Of a stretch of DNA of 64,000 nucleotides, positions 10,137 to 20,533 are shown one piece after another. The stretch is from Adiantum capillus-veneris (Eukaryota; Streptophyta; Polypodiopsida; Polypodiales; Pteridaceae). The notes beneath the pieces are model-generated. The model ran no database searches. It saw only the letters and a list, made by a program, of their open reading frames with translations, and was not told the DNA's origin. A program made the translations under genes and the position numbers. The DNA lies in NCBI GenBank assembly GCA_014529385.2, contig CM043958.1:85049525-85113524 (forward strand). The letters run 5' to 3'. How positions within the stretch are numbered: the first letter of the stretch is position 1; every line of letters begins with the position of its first letter.

Positions 10137-11850
10137 ACATCTTTGAATTAATTACACATTTTGAAGTTTATATCAAAATATGTCATGGTGTTTGTAGAAA
10201 GATATAAAGCCAAGAGAAGTTAATAGGACTTAAAACACAATGAGCGAGTAATATTGTCTAGAATTGACAAGTAAGAATGCGTTATGCCAATCAAAGCCAC
10301 ATGTAACAGATGTTTGATGTGCTTTTGCTCGTGATGCATCTCTTTAGTCTTAACTGTCGTCTCTTTCGGATGTTTCATAGGTGTATGTGTTGTGAGTGCG
10401 ATTGAATTGTGCATGTATGTGCATGCTTTAGATCACATAGTAGATTTTCATTTAAAATACTATGCATCTCTTAACTCTTATCTATTCTCCTTTAGCTATG
10501 GGTGTATGCATGTATCAATGTGTATTTGTGAGTGTGATTGAGTTGTACATGTGTAGCATGCTTTGAGTGGCTAGAGTATATCACACAAAAGATTGTCAAA
10601 TACAAAGTACAAAGAAAATCTCTATAGCTTCATAACGATTGAAATGGATTGAGTAATCGAGCTCTTCAAAAGGTGTATGTGTGCGCATATGCAAATGCAA
10701 CTATCATAGATGCATACATGTGTGGTTACGCACAAATTCGTACTCATCTATGATTAGAAGTACTAAAGCTCTGTGGATTGAGATTTGGGTGTTGCCAGTA
10801 GACCACGTTGTACATGATTTAGTGGAAAGTGGGGAGAAGGCTTTTCCATGTTCTCCAAAATGCCAATGCACCTTTGTCGGAATGTTCGTGTCTAGTTATC
10901 CTTGTACTAACCTTATTGGTTCATGTCATCATTAAGTATCTACATCAAGAATGGTTTGGTTGTTAGTTTTCTTAAACCAAGTGCCAAACTCTGGAGCTTT
11001 GTGACTTGCAAGGGTGAATACTCTTCTTGCCATGGAGATGAAGCTCACTTTGTATGCCTGTTGAGATCTATTGCCATGAGGATTACCCAAGACCGAGAAA
11101 ATAAGTAGAAGCAAAGTTTTTTTTTTTAAAAAAAAAAAACAAGCAACGTGGAAATCTTGAGAAAAAAGTGTACAGCTGTGCTTATCCATTCAGCTCAAAC
11201 CAACATTCATACTTCAATATTTTGCTTGTTATGGTAACATATATATTGGCCATTCATCCTAAGTTCCTAAAACCGATCAACAAGATTCCAATGGTCAAAG
11301 TGAAGCCAATGCAAGCTTCAAATTGGATGCTATTTCTGCCATATCGTATAAGATATTTCTAAGGTCACATACCTTTAGGATGGTTTTAGATAGCCAAAAT
11401 ACAACCTCATCTATGCTATACATGTGATTTACATTTTTTTGCTCATTGCTTTTAAAAAATCACTTGTGTTGACTTGTGAAGCTTGATGCATGAGGCTATG
11501 TGTGTGCAACATAGTTATTTGAAAACCACACAACTGCTCAATGATGCCAACGTCTACATGTTTTCACTTCAATAAAATTATGGAGAAAGTGCCACATACC
11601 CGGATCATATATACAAAGAAGGCACTTCTTTAGAGACCAGATGGAGCATCGTTTTCTCTCAATAGTCAAAAGAAAGTAACAACACTATATGGCTATATAG
11701 ACCAGTTAGCATCTTTAACATCCAACTTAATAACAATACAATTAACACAGTCCATGATAGCCATCACACCCTCCCCCTCACCTTGCCCCTCAACAAGGTA
11801 AAAAATAAGGGACCCCATGAATTTTGTAAGTGAAGATAGGTTAACGGATA
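10137..11850. other. Spacer, AT-rich, no gene recognised
   Basis: Short ORFs on both strands show no family features. Phrases such as GTGTATGTGTTGTGAGTGCG and GTGTATTTGTGAGTGTG recur (10380 and 10520), which suggests an old local duplication. Confidence 0.45.
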
Positions 11851-12170
11851 TTCCTAAAGAATAACATTGTACTATAGTAAATTGGGTGAATATCTACAAA
11901 AATGCCTAATTGTATTGTAATAACATTGTGCAATGTTATTCCTAAAGAATAACATATAGTAGATTGGGTGAAAATCTTTTTAAAAAGCCCAATTGTACTG
12001 TAATAACATTGTGCTATGTTATTCCTAAAGAATAACATATAGTAGATTGGGTGAATATCTACAAAAATGCCCAATTGTATTGTAATGACATTGTGCAATG
12101 TTATTCCTAAAGAATAAATTGTACTACAGTAAATTGGGTGAATATCTACAAAAATGCCCAAAATGCTTAG
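11851..12170. repeat. Four-unit 82-88 bp tandem repeat
   Basis: TTCCTAAAGAATAA begins units at 11851, 11939, 12022 and 12104 (periods 88, 83, 82). Each unit runs through AGTA(A/G)ATTGGGTGAA, ATCTACAAAAATGCCCAA and TAATAACATTGTGCAATGTTA. The last unit breaks off after the CAAAAATGCCC motif. The minus-strand ORF across it simply translates the repeat. Confidence 0.92.
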
Positions 12171-12822
12171 AATTATAGAATATTTGCATAGATCCTTTAA
12201 AATAGCCAAAAATTGAATGATTTTATTTTCTAAAAAAAGTAAAGAAGTATTTTTTTTAAAACTTGGAAAAGTAGCCAATCGGTGAGTATTAGCCCCTCAC
12301 CAAGCATTCTATTTCTTTCTATTTGAGTCATTCTCAAATTGAGGTTAACAAGCTCATTTTCTACATAGACCTCTTTTAACTAACAATCATGTTTTCTATC
12401 ATTGTTCTTCAAATCCCCTCCAATAAAGCTTGTATGAAATACCCCATTTTGTTTTGCTCCACCTAATTATAAGAAAATCTTGCTATAATGTATCATGCAA
12501 GATCTCCAAATCAAGACGGGTCTAGGTTTTACTTGCCATGTAATGCTAGTAGTGCGCATTTTACGAAGTGTTGATAGCTAGATCTGAGGGAGTTGGGAGA
12601 TAGAGGGTGGTACTATGAGAAGAAAAGAGAGAAATATTCTCTTTTTGAGCTCTTTATCTCCCAATTCCTCTTGAAGGACCACAATTGACAAATGGGCCAC
12701 AAATAAGAGCTTGTCAGCAAGCTCTCTTTTTTAGATGAGCCTCTTGATAAACATAAGCTGTTAAGAAACTCATGACTTGGAGGGGATCGTGGTGCATTTC
12801 TAAAAGTACAAGATAGTAGTTG

Positions 12823-12825
<3 letters not shown>
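12171..12825. other. Spacer, no gene seen
   Basis: AT-rich sequence with no recognisable coding or RNA features. Confidence 0.5.

Positions 12826-12912
<87 letters not shown>
12826..12912. repeat. (CT)n microsatellite, about 43 units
   Basis: Nearly perfect CT run. The Arg-Glu repeat ORFs on the minus strand come from this run. Confidence 0.98.
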
Positions 12913-12914
<2 letters not shown>

Positions 12915-15727
12915 GTCTCATGTCTTAGAAAAATGCTATGTGACAATTGTAGTGGTCGCTACATGTGCGCTCACACGCACGTGTGTGTAGCAGTTCTAAA
13001 TCTATATATATACGCAAACGAACACTATCTGTTCACAGAACAACAATTCTAGAATAATACAATGGATTTGTACAACAATTTATTTGCAGCTGAAAATAAA
13101 TTTTTGTACAAGGTAATGAAGATAACAGAATATAGCGCGGGAAACCACACACCCAAAGTCTGGGACATTTTGCATCACGTTAAGAGATCCTCCGTATGTT
13201 AAGGACAGAATGTTTTAATCAAGGAAGGTAGCCCTCACCTGCACCCATAGACACAAGAAAACAATTTGTTAGCACGTGACTGTACGCAAGTGATGCTGGG
13301 CATCCCAGTTGTTATCCATGTCACCATAAAAAAACATAGTTCTTAACTTGTATTTTGTTCTTTTAGATAAAAAAAGTTACTTGGCTTTTCTTCCAATCTG
13401 ATACGGAAAGTGACAAACCCCATAGAGCAGCCATAAACCTGGTTTATTTCTTGATTATATCTGTTTTTTATATATATATAAAAAACTTTCTTTATCAAAC
13501 CTTAAGATTTTAGGAGTTAAGGAGATTATCAAATTAAACAGAACTTCATCCCTAAATAGATTGGAGAGAAATACATTTTATAGATTTATGCACAAGCAAT
13601 CTTAAGCCAGACCTAAGTTTATCAAGGACCACCACTTCCTTGTATATAAAAACCTTTTTGAAACTGATCCTATTTTTGGAACCAGTTTTATAACCAAGCT
13701 AAGATATCCCCCAAAAGAAACTAAGTATTTACCAATTTACAAACCTGAGATACCCCCTTCTTAGATAAATTCACTACCTTTATCAAGAAATAACCTTGTT
13801 ATTAAGTCATGTACAACATACTGTTGCCTCGAGTCAGCTATAAACTGTATACCAAAATACCCTAGACGACTCAATCCCTTAGAGCCAGCTCAGACACTGT
13901 CCGAGAAAGAAATAACTTAAACGTCTCCAGCCAGGATCAGCCAAAGGAAAAATTATGACATACCCATCGTCTCAAGCACCTTTTTAACACACCTACTAGA
14001 AGCATTTTGTAGAATATACAGTAAGATGTTAGAAAAAGACCAGCTAATATATACTTGAGTGAAAATAAACAGCGAGCCGACATTGGCAAGCAAATTTTAT
14101 AGAATAATCGAGGGTCCCACGAACTATGGCCAGTAGAAATCAGTTACTATGATGACTTGGTGAGCAGCAACCGAAAACTTTCACTAATATTCCCAGCTTG
14201 TGAAGTACTATAGTAAAAAAAGTCCAAGTAAATTTGAAACCAGCTATCTACCACAATCCGGTATATGATGCCACTCATTTCCTACAAAATATCCGAAGCT
14301 AGGGCTACACACCCGAAGTATTCAATAATTCCAGAACAACTTTTAGTTGATTCAGTAAAATAGACGTCTGTTCTAAAAAAATCAGTCCAAGATCTGTTAC
14401 ATTACATAGAGTACTACAATGCAATTTGTATTCCAACTTACCAAGGTAACCGAACCATCCAGCTCATTGTTTTGAGTTATTTTTAAGTTAATTTTTCTAT
14501 AAAATTCCAGCTTTTATTCAGAGCCCTGAAGTATCCACTTCATAAGTGCTTACCTTCTTTTGAGAAGTAAGAAAAACCCATAGAACTACCAAATTCCATT
14601 TAGACACCATGCCATCTAGTAATCAATACAGTCATTCAATAACAGATCCTCGAAACCTAGTCGTTTTTCTTACCAAAAGTTATAATCTCAGCTAAAAAAC
14701 CGTTTTTAGAACCCAGACTTTATTCGCCACACCACTTATTCCACGGAAAACTAGCATTATTAGAGAATCACTACTTCACATCTGTCATAAAGTAAACCTA
14801 AAGTAAAATACCCAATGATTCTTAGCAATATGAACTACATACCATAAACAAGAAAGAACATGATTTATAGAACCTGGTACTTTTTACAAAAGGACAGATT
14901 GAGCAATGTTTTATTTCCAGCATTTTCATTTTCCAAAGAAATAAGCTACAGCCACATCTTCCGGCTCAGATAATCTTTCAACAGACTCAAGAATCAAAAC
15001 AGATTTCTGTTAACCTGTAGATTAGGAGACGGCGAAGCCTCCACAATCGCCTTCTCTGACTTTTTCGGCATGTTGAGCCCACAGCAGTCAATAGATAATA
15101 ACTCACACAATTTTGAACTAACACACACAGAGGTGATAACAGAGCACGCAGCTAAGTGAGTATGATTACTCACCTTATGAGTCTTTTATACCAGTTAATG
15201 CCCAGCTGTAGAAGACGCGACACCTAAGTTGGACATGTTTACCCACAATCGAGGTCGCCAGCACGGACATATACCACGGGATCCCACCCCGGCCCAAGAT
15301 CCGGAGGTTTACAGGCAAGACGCGCCACATCCGCTACTATATTCGGCAACAAACCCACACCCCAGTACACAAGCGGTGGCGTGCAGCAGAGGCAAGAAAA
15401 CTTAATGCAGAGAATACTAACCCCGCAACAGAGTATTTTTAGTACAATGAAAAGATAGTGTTAAGTTAAATGCAAAGACAGGTCATACTCTCCACCACAA
15501 CACCAAGGCAAATAGATAACCATCTATTCCCATAGTCAATACCCGGTCCGTAGATTTGTAGCGAGTTTATTGTATCAGGCCTTGGATGAACATACACAGC
15601 AGGCTTTACACCTACTATCCCAACCCTACAGTAATCTTATGTAATTTAGCTATCCACTAGGGTAAAATATGCGCCGATCTAAAAGGTGGAGTTTAATCAA
15701 TTTCGGGTAATCTTTTTTATTTCCAAT

Positions 15728-16033
15728 TTGGCCTAGGAGTCAAAAAGTGGGTTTATAAAAGATGGTTGATTTTTCTTATATAAAACCCGAGTCCAAAGTA
15801 TCTTTTCCAGAGTTAGCATTCTTCAGCTACTTTGCTTACCCAATGTATCTAACAAATTATGGCATACAGTCACGACCAGTTTGGCCTAGGAGTCAAAAAG
15901 TGGGTTTATAAAAGATGGTTGATTTTTTTTATATAAAACCCGAGTCCAGAGTATCTTTTCCTGAGTTACCATTCTTCAGCTACTTTGCTTACACGGTGTA
16001 TCTAACAAATTATGGCATACAGTCACGACCAAG
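15728..16033 (+). repeat. 153-bp tandem duplication carrying TATA-like motifs
   Basis: Units start with TTGGCCTAGGAGTCAAAAAG at 15728 and 15881 and run to the start codon region of the downstream ORF (both contain ATGGCATACAGTCACGACCA). Copy B of the long repeat has one unit only, so the duplication happened in copy A. Confidence 0.9.
15905..15940 (+). promoter_or_regulatory. TATA-box pair upstream of the orphan ORF
   Basis: TTATAAAAG (about 15906) and TATATAAAACC (about 15930) lie 70-105 bp before the ATG at 16012. The same pair is present in the upstream duplicate unit and in copy B. Position and sequence suit a plus-strand polymerase II promoter, that is, transcription opposite to the RT. 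This is inferred from sequence alone. Confidence 0.45.
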
Positions 16034-16521
16034 CTTTTTCCATAGCAACTGCACATCTTTATTTGTCAAGTGAATCTACTCGGAGAGCAACGTTACTCTG
16101 CTATGAACTTCATCTATTTCCGCAGTTAGGAACCCTTGTTTCCCAAACTAAGTGGTGGACATATCAGGACCGAGTGACACGTGTGAACCTTTGGGGTCGT
16201 GAGCATTTCAAAAACAATATCCGATTGGTGATGGTTACTGAGGCTCTGGGCCTAGGGCCAAAGTATTATTACATAGAACATTCAATAAAGCAAGGTTTTT
16301 TAGATCGGTTATACCTACAGTTCCTACCTCCTCATAAGATTTTCTTGTATCGTAGTTATGGCCATCCACTCAGAGGATATTTTAACAGTACTCCCCGCAC
16401 TCGGGAGTATGGGGTAGACTTGGCAACTCGTATCCTACCTTTAGCTGAGCGTCCAAACACCCGCTTTTACTGTGACAATTGTTTGTGTGATCATGTAATG
16501 GGCGGCATAATAGAGATGTAG
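16012..16521 (+). CDS. Orphan 169-codon ORF at the end of repeat copy A
   Basis: Not recognised. The predicted protein is basic and aromatic-rich, with LYLSSESTRRATLL near the start, YYYIEHSIKQGFLDRL in the middle and a C-terminal FYCDNCLCDHVMGGI (CX2CX1C arrangement). It has a TATA-like region just upstream and lies on the strand opposite to the RT. Its partner in copy B is frameshifted at codon ~37 but stays open afterwards, with a two-codon in-frame insertion. Between copies I count about 12 codons changed in amino acid against 2 silent, from codon ~52 on. That argues against purifying selection, so it may not be a working gene. Confidence 0.4.
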   Translation: MAYSHDQAFSIATAHLYLSSESTRRATLLCYELHLFPQLGTLVSQTKWWTYQDRVTRVNLWGREHFKNNIRLVMVTEALGLGPKYYYIEHSIKQGFLDRLYLQFLPPHKIFLYRSYGHPLRGYFNSTPRTREYGVDLATRILPLAERPNTRFYCDNCLCDHVMGGIIEM

Positions 16522-16582
16522 ATAAAGGGCTCCTGAAAATATTTATCAGCTAAGCTTTTTTGTCCAGTGAAAAGAACCCATG

Positions 16583-16711
<129 letters not shown>

Positions 16712-16866
16712 CCACCCATTCCCAGGCACCATATCCTATGAGGTAGTAGACCCCATAGAATAGGGGCATACTACCTCAGGAAGTGTTTATATTAATTTGC
16801 AACATGTGATGCTATAGTTAGATTTATTCTGATTTAAGTAGACTTATCAAATTTTGTAAGTCAAAC

Positions 16867-17583
16867 TTAAGGTAGGTCTAGTTGTGTTTTTTTAGGGAGT
16901 TGCAGATACACGCAACAAGGTCTTTTTTTTGTAAACCCATTATTAATGAACTTGGTAATCAGAGCATTGATTTCTTCATATGCTATAAAACAGTCAGATG
17001 AGGCATACATTATAAGAAAAAGCATTCCAAGACAGGTGTGTAGAGAATTCTTGAATGGTCTATTGCTTTTCCTCTTTGGAAATTCGGAGGACACAAACTT
17101 AAGCTTTTCTCTTTTCCAAAAAAAGCGATTATAAAAATTTCCCAAAAATGGGGGAGTCAAAGTAAACTCAATATTCAGGAAGTGCGTCCTAGAAATTACC
17201 CATTTATCCTGCCATAGAACTCTATCAGAGAATGTAGGTTCAATATTAAGGCAAGGTGGGTATATATCTTTAATAGTAATCTCAAACATAGGATTTTTGA
17301 GGCTACACAGGTCATCCATAAATCTGAACGGATGTTCAAACTGTGTGAGTAACGAAGTACTTGCTAGGTTATTTAATATTTTTAAGAGCCACTGGTATTT
17401 GAAGTAACAAAGATAGAGATTACACATAATCACAGAGCATGCAAATCCCATTGGGATCCCTAAAATTTGTTTGTAGCAGGTATCACCTACTTGGATACAA
17501 CTCTTATTAAGCAGCCAAAAGATATACTTATATAAATCATCCTCTTTAAAGATGAAAGGTGTAGACCTATTCGATTTTTTCAC
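16867..17583 (-). pseudogene. Penelope-like RT, C-terminal half (motifs B, C and thumb)
   Basis: The reading frame has GDTCYKQILGIPMGFACSV (motif B, about 17440-17490), then RFMDDL (motif C, about 17308-17330), with Phe-Met where Tyr-Val/Ile is usual before the two catalytic aspartates. Further on come THFLNIEFTL and a YNRFFWKREKLKF...FPKRKSN segment, matching the 'FLD..I ... YDKRDDF.F...FP...SN' pattern of Penelope-class thumbs, then a helical C-terminus ending LDLP. The frame is open upstream of the apparent GTG start and joins the motif A segment by a frameshift. No GIY-YIG domain follows before the (GT)n run. Confidence 0.65.
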
Positions 17584-17882
17584 CCATCCTTTATTCCCTT
17601 TTAGTGAGATGCATGTATACCCGAATTTCTTTCTGTGGAAAAATGCAATCTTTATAAGACAGATAAGGTATTAACCAGCCCATATGGTCCATTTAACGGG
17701 ATATTTTCATAACATTGAGTTATGTCTGCTGTGAAGATAGAAAAAATGTTTTCTGGGAGGTTGATAGACACCTCGGCTGCATTTTTTATGACCAAAAAAG
17801 GACAATAATATATATTTCTAAATCTTTTTATATCTCTATGTTTGATGGCACAGATATCTTCAATTTTTAGTAGAACAAAATT
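17584..17882 (-). pseudogene. RT motif A segment with stop and frameshift
   Basis: Minus-strand translation reads KIEDICAIKHRDIKRFRNIY, then FTADITQCYENIPLNGPYG (motif A, catalytic Asp in A-D-I) at about 17695-17745. A stop follows at NTLSVL. One frame over, HRKKFGYTCISLKGNKGWV leads directly into the next segment. So a single-base indel near 17650 separates motifs A and B, which were once one ORF. Confidence 0.6.
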
Positions 17883-18887
17883 TTAGCAGTGGGTGATGTC
17901 ATTCGTAACACAAGAGAACAGGCTATTGGAAGTGTCAAAAATCCATCTAAATTTATGCTTATGATTAGTTGGGAAAAGTACAGGAATTTTCAGAGAATCG
18001 GGATAGTAACCAAGTCCTGATAATTCATTATTTAATAGTGTAACTATATCAAGCGGAGAGTTCTCAAGTTTAAGAAAGTCCTTACTATTGAGTCTTGAAT
18101 TGGCAGCCTTGAATGCTAATCTTTTACATATAAAGGACACAGTATTTGAGGCTTTATCTAGGCCAATAATGAGCCATTTATTTTTAGAGTCAGAAATAGA
18201 GGTCTTAATTTTAGGCATAAGCCAAGTAGTATCAGTACTTAGGCATACTTGTGGCATAAGACTGATCTTTTTCCAAAAAATTCCTTTGAGTGTTGCGGTA
18301 AGTTGGAAGAGAACTTCCTCCTCTAGTTGGAGTTTTAAGGCCAAGTCGGCCACGCATTCAAGTAGCGCCAATAAGGCAATTTGAGGATTTAGTGGAAAAG
18401 GAGGAATATGATTCAAGCCTTTACTCAAGAGGCTCATTACCTGTGGATCTGAAATGATTTCTAAGTTAGAAGTACAAACATGTAATCCAAAGTTAGTAAA
18501 GCTTTTACAGAATTTCTGGAATAGATGACAAGAGCAGACAGGAATCACATTATTATGGAGAAATTCATTTGAATAAAAAAGATTCTTAATAGGCGGCGAG
18601 TATTTCCATCCAATCATCACATCCTTTAGTAATAAATTAGATCCAAAAACATGTCCAAAACATTCTGAGAAAATAGCTTGGGGAGTAAAGAATTCCAAAA
18701 TCTTGCTAGTAAACAAGCAATGTGAAATAATCTTAGTATACACTTCTTCCTTTGGAGGTAGAAAAAGTCTTCCACACGCATTCCTTCGTACCTGCATATT
18801 ACATATCCAAGAGGTTTCTGATTGGTAGGTTTTAACCCCGTCCTCTAGCATAACTTCTACCTCTCCCTCTCCCAAAAACAGAATCAC
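17883..18887 (-). pseudogene. Penelope-like RT, N-terminal segment
   Basis: The 334-codon frame holds features found ahead of the RT palm in this class: LHVCTSNLEIISDPQVMSLL followed by SKGLNHIPP (recalling the '.V.TGDL.II....L..L...G..F..P' block), then KWLIIGLDKASNTVSFICKR ('DKA.NN..F.CKR') and HKHKFRWIFDTSNS in the fingers. The frame closes at ITHC, just before the motif A segment. Its first ~25 codons are in a frame that conflicts with the GRG-rich segment upstream, so the true N-terminal part is shifted. Confidence 0.55.
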
Positions 18888-19176
18888 TAGAGGAAGGAGT
18901 TAAGAAAGAGGTGTAAGACGCCGCCGGAGAGACAAGAGTATTAGGTCGTTTGGAAACTTGCGAATCATCATCTTCAATATTAGGTTTGATTTGCCCAACC
19001 ATACTTTTGATTCCTTTAAAGCCACCATAAGTGGTTAGCAGAGTACCTCATCCATCCGATCCAAGGTCTTCAAGTGTGTCACACATAATTGATCTATACT
19101 GAATAAAGGCGATCTGAGCTAAGACCAAATCCTTAGCTTGTCCACCAAGCAAAGAGCAAAAGAGGGAAAGGTGAAA
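18825..19176 (-). pseudogene. Ser/Pro linker ending in a GRG-rich box
   Basis: One minus-strand frame gives DDSQVSKRPNTLVSPAAS, then FLTPSSSDSVFGRGRGRSYA and RGRG before a stop near 18832. GRG/RGG-type boxes bind RNA, and a linker of this kind between an ORF1-like domain and RT would suit a retroelement. The frame differs from the RT segment that follows, so a frameshift lies near 18840. Confidence 0.45.
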
Positions 19177-19932
19177 TTATTCTGCTTTGTCAGGAAAAAT
19201 ACTAGGTAGATTGTTGAGGGAGTACCAAATAGAATGGTCAAACCAAATGATGCTTGACTCGCAAGCAGCTTTGGGGTCTAAAAATATGCAAGCACACTTA
19301 AGGTAAGGCCTGAACACATTCCACACTGTCTCTGTATAGTAATCAGCATTACTTTTACTAAAGGTCATCACACCTTTGGTTCTTGCATATAAACATGTAT
19401 TCGAACTACATTTTTTATCATCAAGGAAACTCATATTGAATGGAGCTTTAATCAGGTCTCCTTTGTCCAAGAGTTGGATCCCTTTAAGAAATTTAAGTTT
19501 ACATTCTTCAATAGTAGCAGGGGCCAGGTTGGCAAGGAAGACCCAGGTTTCCATAGAAATGGGTGCAAGAAATCCTTTATTTGGGAACATCCACAGTCTG
19601 TGCTCTACCCCCAAGGATTCTATCTCAATTTGTCGTGATGGTAAAAAAGGAAAGGCCCTAGAGACTTTAGGTACCATATCCAACAGAGAAGCTTCACTTA
19701 GTGAACAAAGGTCCTTCTGAAATTCTTTTACAGCTTCTAATGCAGCTGCATCTCTGCAAAAGAGGCTATTCGGTGGAGGGACTATAGGTGTAGAGGGAGC
19801 CGTAACAAAGATGGGACTAAGCCCGCAAAATTTTCTAAGAAGATTGGATAGTCCAGAGCCTTTGGAAGAGAATGATGCTAAGTCTTGAATATGGGCTTTG
19901 GAAAGACCAGCCAGATTAGAAGTAAATTCCAT
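19177..19932 (-). CDS. Unrecognised 251-codon ORF upstream of the RT
   Basis: I do not recognise this protein. It is a mixed-composition, probably globular segment with a C-terminal FRPYLKCACIFLDPKAACES region. It lies directly 5' of the GRG linker and RT on the same strand, and its start overlaps the end of the previous frame by a few bases, which looks like a frameshift rather than two genes. It probably belongs to the N-terminal (gag-like or ORF1-like) part of the same polyprotein. Confidence 0.4.
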   Translation of the reverse strand: MEFTSNLAGLSKAHIQDLASFSSKGSGLSNLLRKFCGLSPIFVTAPSTPIVPPPNSLFCRDAAALEAVKEFQKDLCSLSEASLLDMVPKVSRAFPFLPSRQIEIESLGVEHRLWMFPNKGFLAPISMETWVFLANLAPATIEECKLKFLKGIQLLDKGDLIKAPFNMSFLDDKKCSSNTCLYARTKGVMTFSKSNADYYTETVWNVFRPYLKCACIFLDPKAACESSIIWFDHSIWYSLNNLPSIFPDKAE

Positions 19933-20533
19933 CAGAAGATACCATCAAATTTATTCTTAACCAGGAGAGCTAGTACTTTTACCCAGAGGTCAAATGAAAT
20001 AAGTTGGACAAGAGACATACTAGACTCCTTTGAAGCTTCGAATAATAAGGCAGAGGCTTCTCTATCTTGTATACATTTCAATACAAGAAGAGAAGCAAGG
20101 GAAAGGGGTTCCATAGGAAGAGCGAGCCCTTGGGAAAGGGAAACAATCTGCAAAATTAACAGTAGTTAGATATCCGTAATTTTGGAGGAGTTGTGTAGAT
20201 CTAAAGATCTAATACATAGAGTTACATCTTTTTGAATTTTACAGCCCTATGTAGATAAGGCCTAATCCTAAGTGAGATATTAGGGAAGGTCTTTTCTATT
20301 TCTTTAGCAAGTCGTAATTTCTCCGAAATCAGAGCTCTTTTCTCAGGGTCAGAGCAGACTTTAATTCTTGCAGTGAGCTTTCCCAAAACCTGGTAAACAG
20401 AAGTAATAGCTTGTGAAATGGTAGTATTTAAAGTAAAGTGAGAATGAGAATTATGAATATAGAGTGGAATGGTCGTGCTAGCAGCCTTACGCCAGTCAGG
20501 TTTAAAAGAACCACTGAGACTGTGTGATAGCAC
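19932..20533 (-). pseudogene. N-terminal frames of the Penelope-like ORF
   Basis: Two short open frames (20533-20222 and 20153-19932) lie in line with the downstream ORF. The first has a helical, charged stretch (ARIKVCSDPEKRALISEKLR) that could form a coiled coil; the second has LASLLVLKCIQDREASALLF. Neither is recognised. The first begins about 100 bp inside repeat copy B's edge, where a TTTATAGC/TTTATTATAC AT-rich patch could act as a core promoter. Confidence 0.35.

Noticed and set aside
11841-12278. 145-codon minus-strand ORF
   Set aside because: It is a translation of the 82-88 bp tandem repeat.
12613-12921. Arg-Glu repeat ORFs on the minus strand
   Set aside because: They are translations of the (CT)n microsatellite.
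13600-15420. One plus-strand frame in repeat copy A looked protein-like, with stops that might be read as Gln/Arg
   Set aside because: In the stretch I counted, stop codons appear about once in 15 codons, as expected by chance at this AT content. There is no need for recoding or RNA editing.
16867-17583. LTR-retrotransposon (gypsy/copia) origin of the RT
   Set aside because: There is no protease, RNase H or integrase, and the motif A/B/C context and thumb do not match those classes.
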